A DNA stretch of 64,000 nt from Natronorubrum thiooxidans (GCF_900156475.1 NZ_FTNR01000011.1:80787-144786); one strand, 5' to 3'; shown: positions 46,151 to 55,484, counted from the stretch's first letter. Numbers and translations are program-made. Notes: generated by a model not told the origin, from the sequence alone.

Positions 46151-46381
46151 TCAGTCGAGACAGACGTACGTTCGCGTCGCCCCGACGCCCTCGAGGGGCC
46201 GAACGGATTCGGTGATCGTCGCGAGAATCGCTTGAGTATCGTCGCCTGCTAACTCGACGATGACGTCGAAATCGCCCGCGATGACGTGGGCTTCGACGAC
46301 GCCGTCGGTACCGTGCAGGGTCTGACAGACGTCTTCGGCGGTTCCAGTTGCCGTGTCGATTGTCGCATACGCGTGGGCCAT
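46151..46381 (-). CDS. Stand-alone Lrp/AsnC effector-binding (RAM) domain
   Basis: 76 residues: a beta-alpha-beta ACT-like unit (AHAYATIDTATGTAEDV, VVEAHVIAGDFDVIVELAGDD, ILATITESVRPLEGVGATRTY). It lacks the N-terminal HTH of full Lrp regulators. Such proteins form oligomers and bind amino acids, often modulating a partner regulator. Partner unknown; it is 65 bp from the NucS-N fusion gene on the same strand. Confidence 0.85.
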   Translation of the reverse strand: MAHAYATIDTATGTAEDVCQTLHGTDGVVEAHVIAGDFDVIVELAGDDTQAILATITESVRPLEGVGATRTYVCLD

Positions 46382-46437
46382 CCTACTGCGCTACGGTACC
46401 AATGAGCAAAAAACGGCCGTGCGACTGCGGCCACTGT

Positions 46438-47136
46438 TCAGTTTTCGGTCGCCGTCGCGACGGTATCGCGTTCGCTATTGTCGTCCCGGTCGTCGGCTTG
46501 CCCCTCTCCGGGACGGGCGGTCGAGTCAGCGGGTGTACGGTCGTCGGTCGTCGATCGATCGATGTCGTCGCCGGTGATCGAGCGAGCGATCGCCGCTGTC
46601 TCCGGCCCGCCGCGTTCGCCGGCGCGGTCTCTGAGCGCGCGGATCGCTTCGACGTCGACATCTTGGTCATCGAGTGCGTCCTCGGGGAGTTCCATTGCGA
46701 CCGTCTCGGCTGCTGCAGCCTGCCGTTCAACAGTCCGCATCTCAGCGACGATCGGCGCGACTTCCGCCTGATAGCGGCCCTCGCCGAGTTCGCCGGTGTT
46801 GCGGGACTCGTTCAACCCCGCGAGTCGATCCTCGAGTGCCGTCTGGCGCGCTTCGCTCGCGTCGAACTGGTCGGCGACGACGGCAGCTTTCGCTTCGTCC
46901 GACGCTGCGTTCGCGATTCTGACTTCGAAGGTCCGTTCCGAGACGTCGCCGTTGATCTCGGCGTTCTGGACGCCGACGGCGGCGGCGAACCGCTCTCCGG
47001 GGGCGATCGATTCGTTCCCCGCGCCGGATTCGGATTGGACACTACTACTCGGGACGGCACTCGCCGCTGCGAGCGGAACCGCGACCGTCGCGACGACGAG
47101 TATCGCTGTCAGCGTGATCGATGTGGTTCGATTCAT
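46438..47136 (-). CDS. Secreted acidic haloarchaeal protein
   Basis: 232 residues. An N-terminal signal peptide (LTAILVVATVAVPLAAASA) is followed by a helical ectodomain (SIAPGERFAAAVGVQNAEI, FEVRIANAASDEAKAAVVADQFDASEARQTALEDRLAGLNES) and a long polar, disordered C-terminus. The pattern of helices after a GVQNAEI...V motif is seen in a family of predicted secreted haloarchaeal proteins with unknown role. Its neighbour at 47311 is a membrane-tethered winged-helix protein with its own ectodomain, same strand, 174 bp upstream; the two are probably linked. Confidence 0.75.
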   Translation of the reverse strand: MNRTTSITLTAILVVATVAVPLAAASAVPSSSVQSESGAGNESIAPGERFAAAVGVQNAEINGDVSERTFEVRIANAASDEAKAAVVADQFDASEARQTALEDRLAGLNESRNTGELGEGRYQAEVAPIVAEMRTVERQAAAAETVAMELPEDALDDQDVDVEAIRALRDRAGERGGPETAAIARSITGDDIDRSTTDDRTPADSTARPGEGQADDRDDNSERDTVATATEN

Positions 47137-47310
47137 TGGTGGCTGTTGTATTCGTTCACTAATATACGCTCGAGACGATGACCCTGTTTCAACGACCGTT
47201 AACCCGATTCAACGCCGTTTTCGACCCGCCGTTGTCCGGCGATTTCGTCGGTTTGATCGGGGCGTTGGCGCTCGTCCGATCGAATCCGTAGCGTCCCGGT
47301 ACTGTATCTG

Positions 47311-48444
47311 TCATTCCGTTCCGTCATGTCCGGCCTCCGCCGTCACCCCGTCGTCCGCGTCGGGCAGCGAGAGCACGTTCTCGCGGCCGAGGCGGAACGA
47401 CTCGAGGTCGCCCTCCTCACGCAGTCCGCTGACGACCTTGCTGGTTTTCGCGTCGGTCCAGCCGAGTTCCTCGACGGCCGTTTGCTGTTTCATCCGCCCG
47501 CCGTTGTCTCTGACGAGTCGGAGGACCCGTTCTTCGTTGCTGAGCAGTTCCGTTTCGGCGGGTTCGGTCGGACTCGAGGCCGTCGATTCATCGATCGCCG
47601 AGGCCGTCGTGGTCGCGGTATCCGTGCTGGCTGCGGGGGCAGATCCCGACCCAGAGCCGGAATTCTCGTCTCCGCTGGCCGATCGATCCGCCGTCGGATC
47701 GCGGGTTCGGTACCACCAGACGCCGACGGCACCAAGGCTGAGTGCGACGACCGCAGCTCCTGCGAGCGTCGCCGTACTCGGCCCGCCTCCGGCAGTGACG
47801 ACGACCTGGGGTTCCCCGTCGATGAAGTCGGTCTCGCCGCCGCGCCAGATCACTGCGTGCTCGCGTTCCTCGTCCGGGTCGGGCGTAGCCGAACGCAGTT
47901 CGTATCCATCTGGCCATGCGACCAACAACCGCGTCCCGTCGTCGATGTAGATCCCCTCGATGGCGTCGCCCGCGTGGATCTCGTCGGCCTCGACGGCACC
48001 GAACCCGTGCCAGCGGAACGTGTATCTGATGACGCCATATTCGCGTGCGAACGACTGGCGCTCGGCACTCACGCTGTACCCCTCGGCGGACATCTCACGA
48101 CCCGTGGCGTCGCTCGCCGCGACGACCGTCTCGTTCATCCGGTCGGCGAACGACTGCGTGTGATTGTCGGGGTCGTTCCGAATGTCCTCCTGGAGCGATT
48201 CGAACGCCGTCGTGCTCTCCTCGTCGTCCAGCCGAACCCAGAACTCGAGGGTCCACTCGGCGGTCCCGTTCTCCTGGAGCGTGACGTCCATTCGGACCTC
48301 GTCCGCGTCGAGTTGGTCCTGCTGGAGTGTAAACGGCGCTGACTGGTCCTGATCGACGGCTGTCGGTCCACTTGCGGCCGCAATCGGCCCCATCCCGACC
48401 AGAAGTACCGCGACGACGATTGTCAAGCCGACGCGAACGTTCAT
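47311..48444 (-). CDS. Membrane-tethered winged-helix regulator with secreted sensor domain
   Basis: 377 residues. A signal peptide (LTIVVAVLLVGMGPIAAASG) leads to an ectodomain of about 200 residues, beta-rich (VRMDVTLQENGTAEWTLEFWVRLDDEE, EGIYIDDGTRLLVAWPDGYELR). One membrane helix follows (TATLAGAAVVALSLGAVGVWW), then a flexible linker and a cytoplasmic winged helix (LLSNEERVLRLVRDNGGRMKQQTAVEELGWTD ... LREEGDLESFRLGRENVLSL). The arrangement is a one-component sensor: an external signal is passed through one helix to a DNA-binding head. Target genes are probably among the secreted-protein genes alongside. Confidence 0.8.
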   Translation of the reverse strand: MNVRVGLTIVVAVLLVGMGPIAAASGPTAVDQDQSAPFTLQQDQLDADEVRMDVTLQENGTAEWTLEFWVRLDDEESTTAFESLQEDIRNDPDNHTQSFADRMNETVVAASDATGREMSAEGYSVSAERQSFAREYGVIRYTFRWHGFGAVEADEIHAGDAIEGIYIDDGTRLLVAWPDGYELRSATPDPDEEREHAVIWRGGETDFIDGEPQVVVTAGGGPSTATLAGAAVVALSLGAVGVWWYRTRDPTADRSASGDENSGSGSGSAPAASTDTATTTASAIDESTASSPTEPAETELLSNEERVLRLVRDNGGRMKQQTAVEELGWTDAKTSKVVSGLREEGDLESFRLGRENVLSLPDADDGVTAEAGHDGTE

Positions 48445-48555
48445 ACGAGTCAGTACCTGCCACCTCCATTAAACCATGCGAAACCCATAGCACGCGTTTG
48501 TAGCAGCTCTGTCGGCTCTGTAATCCATATTCGATTGAAATGTGTTGGCTGAAAT

Positions 48556-48804
48556 TTAGCTCCCGTCGGTGTTCGACCCGGCTGCGTCACCACCGGGGGT
48601 GAGGCCTCGGACGGTCTCACCGAGTGCTTCGAGCGCACCGCCGATGAAGTCGGCGATCGCTCCGAGAATGTCGGAGACGAACTCCGGGACTGGGTCCGGA
48701 AGGTCGTTCGGGGGGCCGTCAGCTGGCTGTGCCGCCACAGTACCTGTTGCGCTGACGAGGAGCGCAACCGCAATCGCGATCGTGAGTATCGTTCGTTTCT
48801 GCAT
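48556..48804 (-). CDS. Small secreted protein with amphipathic helix
   Basis: 82 residues from ATG 48802-48804 (MQKRTILTIAIAVALLV). A signal peptide ends near TVAAQ. The mature part starts with a Pro/Asp segment (NDLPDPVPEFVSDILGAI) and an amphipathic helix (ADFIGGALEALGETV). It resembles the secreted protein at 50130-50588, with a shared DLPDxVPxxVSxI...F..GALE core, so both belong to one unnamed family. Function unknown. It is upstream of the membrane-tethered regulator on the same strand. Confidence 0.65.
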   Translation of the reverse strand: MQKRTILTIAIAVALLVSATGTVAAQPADGPPNDLPDPVPEFVSDILGAIADFIGGALEALGETVRGLTPGGDAAGSNTDGS

Positions 48805-48932
48805 CACGAATAGATGAAGGATATTCACCCACATTAACCAGTCAGTCCGTCAACCGGATTTGCCCCGATTTGCGCCGAATAGTGGTCGTTTTCGAGCGAT
48901 CCGGGACCGTCACGCACCGTGAATCCAGACGG

Positions 48933-49649
48933 TTACTCGTCTTCGGAATTGTCGGTATCGGTTTCCGAGTCAGTGGTGTCGTCCTCGCTGTCCTCGTACA
49001 CGACCCGCGTCCCCCGTGCGACCGGCTGCAAGAGATATCGGTTCCGCTGGCCCTGACGAACGGGTGTAAAGTCACCGACGAACGTGGTCCGCTGGTTCGG
49101 TCGAATTTCGAAGCGCTCGTTGAACTGCAGCGGTGCGTTTCCGGGCGTCGAAACCTCCGCGTCGCCGTCTTCTTTCAGTTCTCCCGCAACGTCGGTCACG
49201 TCAAGCTGGAGATATTCGTACGTTTGAGCTGTGAGCTCTCGTTCGTCGATCAGCTGTGTGTTCTCCCCCTGGAGTTCCACGAGGTCAGCCTCCTGTGGCT
49301 CGTCGAATTCGTGGTACTCCCTGCGCTCGTTCTGATCGATGTCCTCCTCGTCCTGGTCGTCCGTTTCGTTTCCGTCAGTCTCGGCGTCTTCGTCTGCGGT
49401 CTCGTCAGTCTCGGCTTCACCCTCCTCGGCTCGAGGTTTGATCCAGATTCCCTGAATCGTCACGACACAGGACTCGAAGTCTGCGATGTCACCGGGCTGG
49501 TCGGTAACCTGCGTTCCGAGCGTTCCTGTTTCAACTGCGTCGTCATCGCTGCCGCTGAGACAGCCACTGAGCCCGACCGTACTGCCAGCCACAGCGCCGC
49601 CGGCTAATTTGAGATAGTCGCGTCGGTCCACGTCGTCGATTGGATTCAT
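48933..49649 (-). CDS. Tat-exported lipoprotein with DUF4382-like domain
   Basis: 238 residues. The N-terminus DRRDYLKLAGGAVAGSTVGLSG has a twin arginine and a lipobox cysteine (LSGC). The domain begins TLGTQVTDQPGDIADFESC and continues QGIWIKPR, then after an acidic insert DLVELQGENTQLIDERELTAQTYEYLQLD, ending GDFTPVRQGQRNRYLLQP. That is the DUF4382 pattern, a beta-sandwich found in surface lipoproteins. Cell-surface location is clear; ligand unknown. A long Asp/Glu/Asn linker interrupts the domain. Confidence 0.82.
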   Translation of the reverse strand: MNPIDDVDRRDYLKLAGGAVAGSTVGLSGCLSGSDDDAVETGTLGTQVTDQPGDIADFESCVVTIQGIWIKPRAEEGEAETDETADEDAETDGNETDDQDEEDIDQNERREYHEFDEPQEADLVELQGENTQLIDERELTAQTYEYLQLDVTDVAGELKEDGDAEVSTPGNAPLQFNERFEIRPNQRTTFVGDFTPVRQGQRNRYLLQPVARGTRVVYEDSEDDTTDSETDTDNSEDE

Positions 49650-50129
49650 TACACTCGCGTAGAATCAGTATTTACTGATATACCCTGAAGATGATTAGTC
49701 CGATTTTGGTATCGTTGATACCGTTTTTCTCCGTTCACTACCCGCTGTGGCACGGCAATTCGATAAAACAGTAGCTTGCGTGATGGGGTTGTCGCTCGAA
49801 CCCGATCGTCCAGTCGGTCGATATGCGGAGGCGTCAGCGGGGTGGTGTCAGTGGCGAAAAATGGCAGCGAAGACGTGATTCAGGTACCCGGCATGCCGAG
49901 TGCCGAGACCGGGCCGATGCCAACCAACTCGAGGAACGCCCAGACCAGTGTCCAGCAGCGCGGTTGACACCGCGCGGGCGTCGTCTCGAGCGCTCGAGGC
50001 GACGTGGTGCTGGCGTGGATGGCGACATCGCCGATCAGCAGGCTCCGGCGAACGTCAGAAACCGCTCCTCGAGGCCGATGGCCATCGACGGAGTGAGTGG
50101 GGGCAGAGAATGATCAGTCCTGAGACGAG
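49650..50129. other. 480-bp intergenic stretch, no gene recognised
   Basis: The open frames here have no family features and are Arg-rich. On the minus strand near 49880-50080 short fragments read like old coding sequence (for example AIGLEERFLTFAGA, VWAFLELVGIG) but are broken by stops and a frame change. I would not call a gene. AT-rich patches near 49660-49720 probably hold the DUF4382 gene promoter. Confidence 0.35.
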
Positions 50130-50588
50130 TTAGTCGTCGTCCGACTTGTCTCCGTCGTCGTCGGCCTCGCCGGTGCCGTCGGTAACGTCGCCGCTTTCGT
50201 CAGCAGTCTCGTCGTCCGGCGTCTCCTCGCTGATCGCATCGCCGAGCGGGCTCTCGAGGGCACCGCTCAGGAACGACGAAATTCGGTCGTGGATCGCGGA
50301 GACGTGATCAGGGACCTGGTCGGGGAGGTCGACGTTCGGGCCCTGTTCACTCCGTTCGTCGGCAGCGCCGTTGCCAGCGGCTCCATTCGCGCTTCGGTCA
50401 GTGCGTTCGTCTGCGTGTTCCTCTTCGGTCGTGTTCTCGGCATCTGTCGCGTTCTCAGTGTTTGGGTTGTCGGTACTGTCTGCACCTGCGTCTACGGACG
50501 CGGGTGCGTTTCCGGGTGCTGCGGCGGCGAATCCGGTTGCCACGAGCAACACCGCGAAGACGGCTGCGATAAGCGTTGTTCGGTTCAT
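50130..50588 (-). CDS. Secreted acidic protein, paralogue of the 48556 gene
   Basis: About 152 residues from ATG 50586-50588 (MNRTTLIAAVFAVLLVATGF). A signal peptide ends near AAAA. The mature protein has an Asn/Thr/Asp/Glu-rich stretch and a core DLPDQVPDHVSAIHDRISSFLSGALE, matching the other secreted protein's DLPDPVPEFVSDILGAIADFIGGALE with the same spacing of Pro, Val, Phe and Gly-Ala-Leu-Glu. It ends with an acidic tail. Function unknown; this pair and the regulator at 47311 suggest a small envelope system. Confidence 0.7.
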   Translation of the reverse strand: MNRTTLIAAVFAVLLVATGFAAAAPGNAPASVDAGADSTDNPNTENATDAENTTEEEHADERTDRSANGAAGNGAADERSEQGPNVDLPDQVPDHVSAIHDRISSFLSGALESPLGDAISEETPDDETADESGDVTDGTGEADDDGDKSDDD

Positions 50589-50848
50589 AGCGTGCATCCG
50601 ATTCTGGGTGGTTCGACCGACTTGAAGGGGGGATGCCGTGAACGCGGTTTTCGACGGTTTGCCTCCGTTTCTCGGACCATTTTCGTTGCTTTGTCTCCCG
50701 TTTGACGCGGATGGAACCGGTGTGCCACGCCGTATCGACGAACCACGGGGCCTCGCCGCAGCGCGCGCTCGCCACCACGACGATCGTCAGGTTGTGTCAC
50801 CAGCTAGCTAGACACAACGAATTTCCCCACCGTCCGTGATACTCGGAC

Positions 50849-51442
50849 ATGGTCGAGACGACTGCAGAAATCGTGCTGTTCGACGGCTTCGACGAACTCG
50901 ACGCGATCGGCCCCTACGAAGTGTTCGAGAACGCAGCTCAGTTCGGCGCGTCACTCGAGACGTCGCTGGTCACACTCGAGGAAACCGATCTCGTCACTGC
51001 CAGCCACGACCTGCGCGTCGAACCGCAGGGGACGCTCGACGAGCCCGACATCCTCATCATCCCCGGCGGCGGCTGGACGACGACGGGTGGTGCTCGAGCG
51101 GCTGTCGAGAACGGCGTCGTGCCCGAGGCGGTCAACGACTGCTACACAGCGGGGGCGACGGTCGCGTCGGTCTGTACCGGTGCGATGATCCTCGCCGAAG
51201 CGGGACTGCTCGAGGGCCGGCCTGCTGCAACCCACCCGGTTGCCGTGGACGACCTCGAGGCCCACGCTGGACGGGTGGTCGACGAGCGGGTCGTCGACGA
51301 CGGCGACGTGTTGACTGCGGGTGGGGTCACTTCCGGCATCGATCTGGCGCTGTGGCTTGTCGAACGGGAGTTCGGCGCGGATATCGCAACTGAGGTCGCC
51401 GACTTGATGGTCCACGAGCGCCGCGGCGAGGTGTTCGGCTAA
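50849..51442 (+). CDS. DJ-1/PfpI-family glutamine amidotransferase-like protein
   Basis: 197 residues. The conserved cysteine lies in the nucleophile elbow AGATVASVCTGAMILAEAGLLEG, and the early motif DGFDELDAIGPYEVFENA and PDILIIPGGGWTT are family hallmarks. Such proteins include stress chaperones, glyoxalases and isonitrile hydratases; here the class resembles the isonitrile hydratase/ThiJ type. No HTH domain is fused. Substrate unknown. It stands alone on this strand. Confidence 0.9.
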   Translation: MVETTAEIVLFDGFDELDAIGPYEVFENAAQFGASLETSLVTLEETDLVTASHDLRVEPQGTLDEPDILIIPGGGWTTTGGARAAVENGVVPEAVNDCYTAGATVASVCTGAMILAEAGLLEGRPAATHPVAVDDLEAHAGRVVDERVVDDGDVLTAGGVTSGIDLALWLVEREFGADIATEVADLMVHERRGEVFG

Positions 51443-51673
51443 TTGGAGTCATCTCGAGGACGCTTCCCGCTGGCAGCGATGAGTTCCACGTCCTCCCCAA
51501 CCGATTCGCTCGCGAGACTCGCTCATCCCTCGCACGGTTTCATCGGCTGGCCTCGTCTCACTCGACCAGCCGATCGCGTGCGCCACAGCCAAGAGTCCGA
51601 ACGAGCCAATCCCGACCAAATCCCGTTGCACCATGCCAAACGGCTATCCGTGGCGACCGGGTAGCCCGCTCAC

Positions 51674-52351
51674 ATGCACGCAGTGTTGTTCGATATGGAC
51701 GGCGTCATCGTCAACAGCGAGGACTACTGGGTCGAGTTCCAACGTGAGGAGATCCTCCCCGCGGCCGTCCCCGACGCGGACGTCGACGTCGCCGAGGTCA
51801 GCGGAATGAACTACCGCGAAATATACGACTATCTCGAGGCCGAGTACGGCACCGATATCTCCCGTGAGTCGTTCGTCGACCGCTTTGCCGACGCCGCCGA
51901 GGAAATCTACACCGAGCACGTCGACCTGCTCGATGGCCTCCCCGAGTTGCTCGCGGAACTCGAGGATCGAGGCGTCGAGACGGCGATCGTCTCCTCGTCA
52001 CCCCACGACTGGATCAATATCGTCCTCGAGCGCTTCGACCTCGAGGACGCGTTCGATTACGTGATCAGCGCCGACGACATCGACGGGGCGAGCAAGCCCG
52101 AACCCGACGTCTTCGAGTACGCGGCCGCCGAGGTCGGCGTCGAACCCGAGGCGTGTCTCGTCGTTGAGGATTCCGAAAACGGGGTCGAGGCAGCCGCACG
52201 CGCCAACACCACGGTTGTCGCCTACCGGATCGATGCCCACGACGGGATTGACCTCTCACCGGCCGACGTCGTCGTCGATTCGCCTGCCGAGCTTCGAGAG
52301 ACGATTCTCGAGGCCGTCGAGAGCGACACAGCAGCGCAGTACACCGACTGA
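51674..52351 (+). CDS. HAD-superfamily hydrolase (beta-phosphoglucomutase-like)
   Basis: 225 residues. Motif I is FDMDGVIVNSE (nucleophile Asp), motif II is VSSSPHDW, motif III contains the lysine of SKPEPDVF and motif IV is VVEDSENGVEAA. A helical cap domain covers about residues 15-85. It could be a phosphatase or a sugar phosphomutase; the PVE-type helix cap suits phosphatase. Substrate unknown. The next gene is convergent, 25 bp from its stop. Confidence 0.9.
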   Translation: MHAVLFDMDGVIVNSEDYWVEFQREEILPAAVPDADVDVAEVSGMNYREIYDYLEAEYGTDISRESFVDRFADAAEEIYTEHVDLLDGLPELLAELEDRGVETAIVSSSPHDWINIVLERFDLEDAFDYVISADDIDGASKPEPDVFEYAAAEVGVEPEACLVVEDSENGVEAAARANTTVVAYRIDAHDGIDLSPADVVVDSPAELRETILEAVESDTAAQYTD

Positions 52352-52375
52352 CAGCGGGTCGAAAAACGAGGGGTC

Positions 52376-54733
52376 TCAGACGACGTCGACGGTTCGGGAC
52401 TCCTCAAGTGGCACCAGCGGCTCCTCGGGGATGGCGACGCTGACGGTAAACTCGAGGGTGTCCGCGTCGGCCCCGAAGACGCCGACGGGAAGCGTCTCCG
52501 TGTCGCGAAGATACGTGCTCGTACTGCTCATCTCGACCCCGTTGACGGTGACGCGGATGCCGGCGCGTGCGGGTTCGCCGACGTTGCGGACCGTCACCTC
52601 GCGGACGTCGTTCTCGCCTGTCGCGATCGACTCGGGGAACGCCCCCCAGTCGACCTCGAGGACGGGCAGCGACTGGGCTCCTTCGTAGACCCGTTCGGCG
52701 ACGCCTTCCGAGAGGCCGGCGTCGATGAGGCCCTCGAGGCCCGCTGCCACGACGTCTTCTGGGGTCGAGATCCCTTCCGTCGCGAGTTTGCTCGCCCGCC
52801 CGGGGCCGACGCCGTCGATGGCCGTCAGCCCCACCGCGTCCTCGGCGACGCCATTTTCGATCCGGGCTTCGACCCGCCGGGCGAGGTTCGCCGCGTGGGG
52901 GTCCGCGAGTCGGTCGAGAAACGCCCCCAGCGCCGAGATGAGTCGCGTCGCGTTTTGTCGGATGACCCAGGCGTCACTGCGCAGTTCCGACGGCGTCGAG
53001 CCGCTTGCCGCCCCACGCAAGATCGCGAGCACCTTCCGCTGGCCGGCCTCGAGGTCGCCCGTCTCCTGACCGACGAGGACGGCGTTGATGGCATCGCGTT
53101 CTGACTGACGGGCCGACACCGAGTCGAACTCGCCGGCAGTCGCGACGGCCTCGAGGATATCTGCTGGCTCGAGCGTCGCACCCGCATCGACGCGATCACA
53201 CAGTTCAGCGAACGTCGCGGCCGTCTCGAGGCGCAAATAGTACTTCGAGGCCAGCACGCCCCGTGGCGTCGCCTCGATCGAGAGGTTCTCGCCGGTCTCG
53301 ACGAAGCCCCGATCGACCAGTCCCTCGAGGCAGTCCCGGACACGCTGGCGGAGGTTCGGAAAGTCGTATTCGTCGGGTTTGGACTGCCCGCGGACGTAAT
53401 AAAAGGTCGTCTCGAGCCAGTCCATCACGTCCTCGAGATCGGTGATCGTCCCCATCGCGATCTCGGCGTTGAGGTGGGTCTCTAAGGTTTCGGCGAGGCG
53501 GGACTCGATCTCCTTGCCGTCCCGAAGCAGTTGACGGTACTTGTCCGCATCCGACCCGTCACAGACGACCCAGCCGTAGCCGACGTCGTCGTAGCCGGGC
53601 CGTCCGGCGCGGCCGAGCATCTGGAGGACATCGAGCGGACTCATGTCGACTTCGCCCTCGAGTGGGTCGTGGTGCTTCGTGTCCCGAATCACGACACAGC
53701 GGGCGGGGAGGTTGACCCCCCACGCGAGCGTCGACGTCGAAAACAGGAGTTCGATGTGGCCCTCTTTGAACCACTGCTCGACGAGGTCGCGCTCGTCTTT
53801 CGAGAGGCCGGCGTGGTGGAACGCGACGCCGTCGAGCACCGAGTTGCGCAGTGTGTCGTTGTCGAGTGCCTCCTTCGATTCTTCGTGGAAGTCGATATCG
53901 CCCCGAACGCCCATCGGGATATCGCGTTCGGCGATCTCGTCTCTGGCTTTTTCGGCCGCGCGGACGGTATCCTGCCGGGAGGAGACGAACACGAGCGCCT
54001 GCCCGTCCTCGCGAAGGTGGGGTTCCGCGATATCGAGCGCGCGGTAGAGGCGGCGGTACTTGTCCGCAAACGAGTTCTCGCCGTGGGTGTAGGTCTTGAC
54101 GCCCGCGTGTAAGTCGACAGGGCGGTACTCGTCGCCGAACTCGAAGGTGGTCTCCTCGGGGGCATCGAGCCACGCCGCGACGTCGTCGACGTTGGGCATC
54201 GTCGCCGAGAGCGCGACGACGCGGGGCGCACAGAGCCGTCGGAGTCGGGAGACCGTGACCTCGAGGACCGAGCCTCTGCGGTCGGCATCGAGCAGGTGCA
54301 CCTCGTCGATGACACAGACGTCGATGTCGGTGACGAAGTCGTAGCGTCGCGAGTCGTGTTTGCGGGTCGCCGAGTCGAGTTTTTCGGGCGTCATCACGAG
54401 GATGTCCGCGCGTCGCGCGCGCCGCGGGTTCAGATCCCGCTCGCCCGTGACGACGTACACCGAGTAGTCGAGTTCCTCGAAGCGGTCCCAGTCGTCCTCC
54501 TTTTCGTTGGTCAGCGCCCGCAGCGGGGCGATAAACAGCGCCGTACCGCCGTCGGCGAGCGCCTTACAGATCGCCAGTTCGGCGAGGGCCGTCTTGCCCG
54601 ACGCCGTCGGCGCGCTCGCGACCACGTTTTCCTCGGAATCAAGCAGCCCTGGCAGTGCCTCGCGTTGCATTCGGTTGAACTCCTCGAAGGCAAAAGCGTC
54701 GGCGAACTCGGGGAGAACCTCGGCGACCTCCAT
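52376..54733 (-). CDS. Ski2/Hel308-type ATP-dependent DNA helicase with C-terminal beta domain
   Basis: 785 residues from ATG 54731-54733. Helicase motifs: I SAPTASGKTALAEL, II VIDEVHLLDADRRG, III SATMPN, IV/V FVSSRQDT and STSTLAWGVNLPA, VI QMLGRAGRPGYDDVG. A winged-helix and ratchet (Sec63-like) region follows (EATPRGVLASKYYLR), then a helix-hairpin-helix (LTAIDGVGPGRASKLATEGI). The last 90 residues add a beta-rich domain (VDWGAFPESIATGENDVREVTV ... LEFTVSVAIPEEPL) that is unusual for Hel308. Probable role: replication-fork repair and strand unwinding. The family name rests on motif layout only. Confidence 0.88.
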   Translation of the reverse strand: MEVAEVLPEFADAFAFEEFNRMQREALPGLLDSEENVVASAPTASGKTALAELAICKALADGGTALFIAPLRALTNEKEDDWDRFEELDYSVYVVTGERDLNPRRARRADILVMTPEKLDSATRKHDSRRYDFVTDIDVCVIDEVHLLDADRRGSVLEVTVSRLRRLCAPRVVALSATMPNVDDVAAWLDAPEETTFEFGDEYRPVDLHAGVKTYTHGENSFADKYRRLYRALDIAEPHLREDGQALVFVSSRQDTVRAAEKARDEIAERDIPMGVRGDIDFHEESKEALDNDTLRNSVLDGVAFHHAGLSKDERDLVEQWFKEGHIELLFSTSTLAWGVNLPARCVVIRDTKHHDPLEGEVDMSPLDVLQMLGRAGRPGYDDVGYGWVVCDGSDADKYRQLLRDGKEIESRLAETLETHLNAEIAMGTITDLEDVMDWLETTFYYVRGQSKPDEYDFPNLRQRVRDCLEGLVDRGFVETGENLSIEATPRGVLASKYYLRLETAATFAELCDRVDAGATLEPADILEAVATAGEFDSVSARQSERDAINAVLVGQETGDLEAGQRKVLAILRGAASGSTPSELRSDAWVIRQNATRLISALGAFLDRLADPHAANLARRVEARIENGVAEDAVGLTAIDGVGPGRASKLATEGISTPEDVVAAGLEGLIDAGLSEGVAERVYEGAQSLPVLEVDWGAFPESIATGENDVREVTVRNVGEPARAGIRVTVNGVEMSSTSTYLRDTETLPVGVFGADADTLEFTVSVAIPEEPLVPLEESRTVDVV

Positions 54734-54811
54734 CACACGAAAGCGGGGCGTGGCGGGTCAAAGGCGTTTCCTTCGCGGTCGCGGAGACGGACGACGTCCG
54801 TGTCCGTCTGA

Positions 54812-55411
54812 CTACCGCGCGTTGAATACGGCAGCGAGCACGGCCCCGGCGGTCGCGAACACGAGCGGGTAGAGTACCCCGCCGAGGACGAGTGCGGGGG
54901 CGAACTCCGGCGCGATCGACCCGGTCGCTGCAACACCGAACACTTCGATTTCGGTGCTCGACTCGGCGACGAGTGCACCGAGAGCCATGACGACCGCGTA
55001 GCCGAGCGTTACCGGCGCACCGACGACCACGGCGTCGCCGAGATCCGTGACGTCCCACTGAACGGCCAGGATCGCCCCGATCGTGAGCAACACGAGTGGC
55101 GGAATCACGTACAGCAGATCGGCCCCCGAAGCGCTCGACTGTGCGATGAAGTCGACGGTGCTCGAGCCGCCAAACGAGCCGAACGCTCCGCTGGCTTCAA
55201 CGTCGACCATGTGGGCGTTATAGAAGTACCAGGCGACGCCTTTCCAGTCGGCAACATCGTCGCCGAAGGCCTCGCGAACCTCACTGACGATCAGCACGTA
55301 CGTCACGAGATAGCCGATCGCCGCGGCCAGCACGCCCAGTCCCGCACTCGCCGCGACGCTCGAGCCGCGCGATACCGCGTTGTCGTTGGGTGCCGTTTGC
55401 TGTGACGCCAT
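54812..55411 (-). CDS. Four-helix membrane protein, haloarchaeal
   Basis: 199 residues. Membrane segments are AAIGYLVTYVLIVSEV, YVIPPLVLLTIGAILAVQW, AVVVGAPVTLGYAVVMALGAL and ALVLGGVLYPLVFATAGAVLAAVF. A soluble loop (FYNAHMVDVEASGAFGSFGGSSTVDFIAQSS) lies between helices 1 and 2. No family recognised. It lies 78 bp from the helicase gene on the same strand, with the neighbour at 55485 upstream. Confidence 0.72.
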   Translation of the reverse strand: MASQQTAPNDNAVSRGSSVAASAGLGVLAAAIGYLVTYVLIVSEVREAFGDDVADWKGVAWYFYNAHMVDVEASGAFGSFGGSSTVDFIAQSSASGADLLYVIPPLVLLTIGAILAVQWDVTDLGDAVVVGAPVTLGYAVVMALGALVAESSTEIEVFGVAATGSIAPEFAPALVLGGVLYPLVFATAGAVLAAVFNAR

Positions 55412-55484
55412 CGTACCGACTCTCGAACAGGGTTGGTCGTATGGGTTTTGTGGTTTGCCGTGCTGAGACGGCGCTCGAGGTCGA

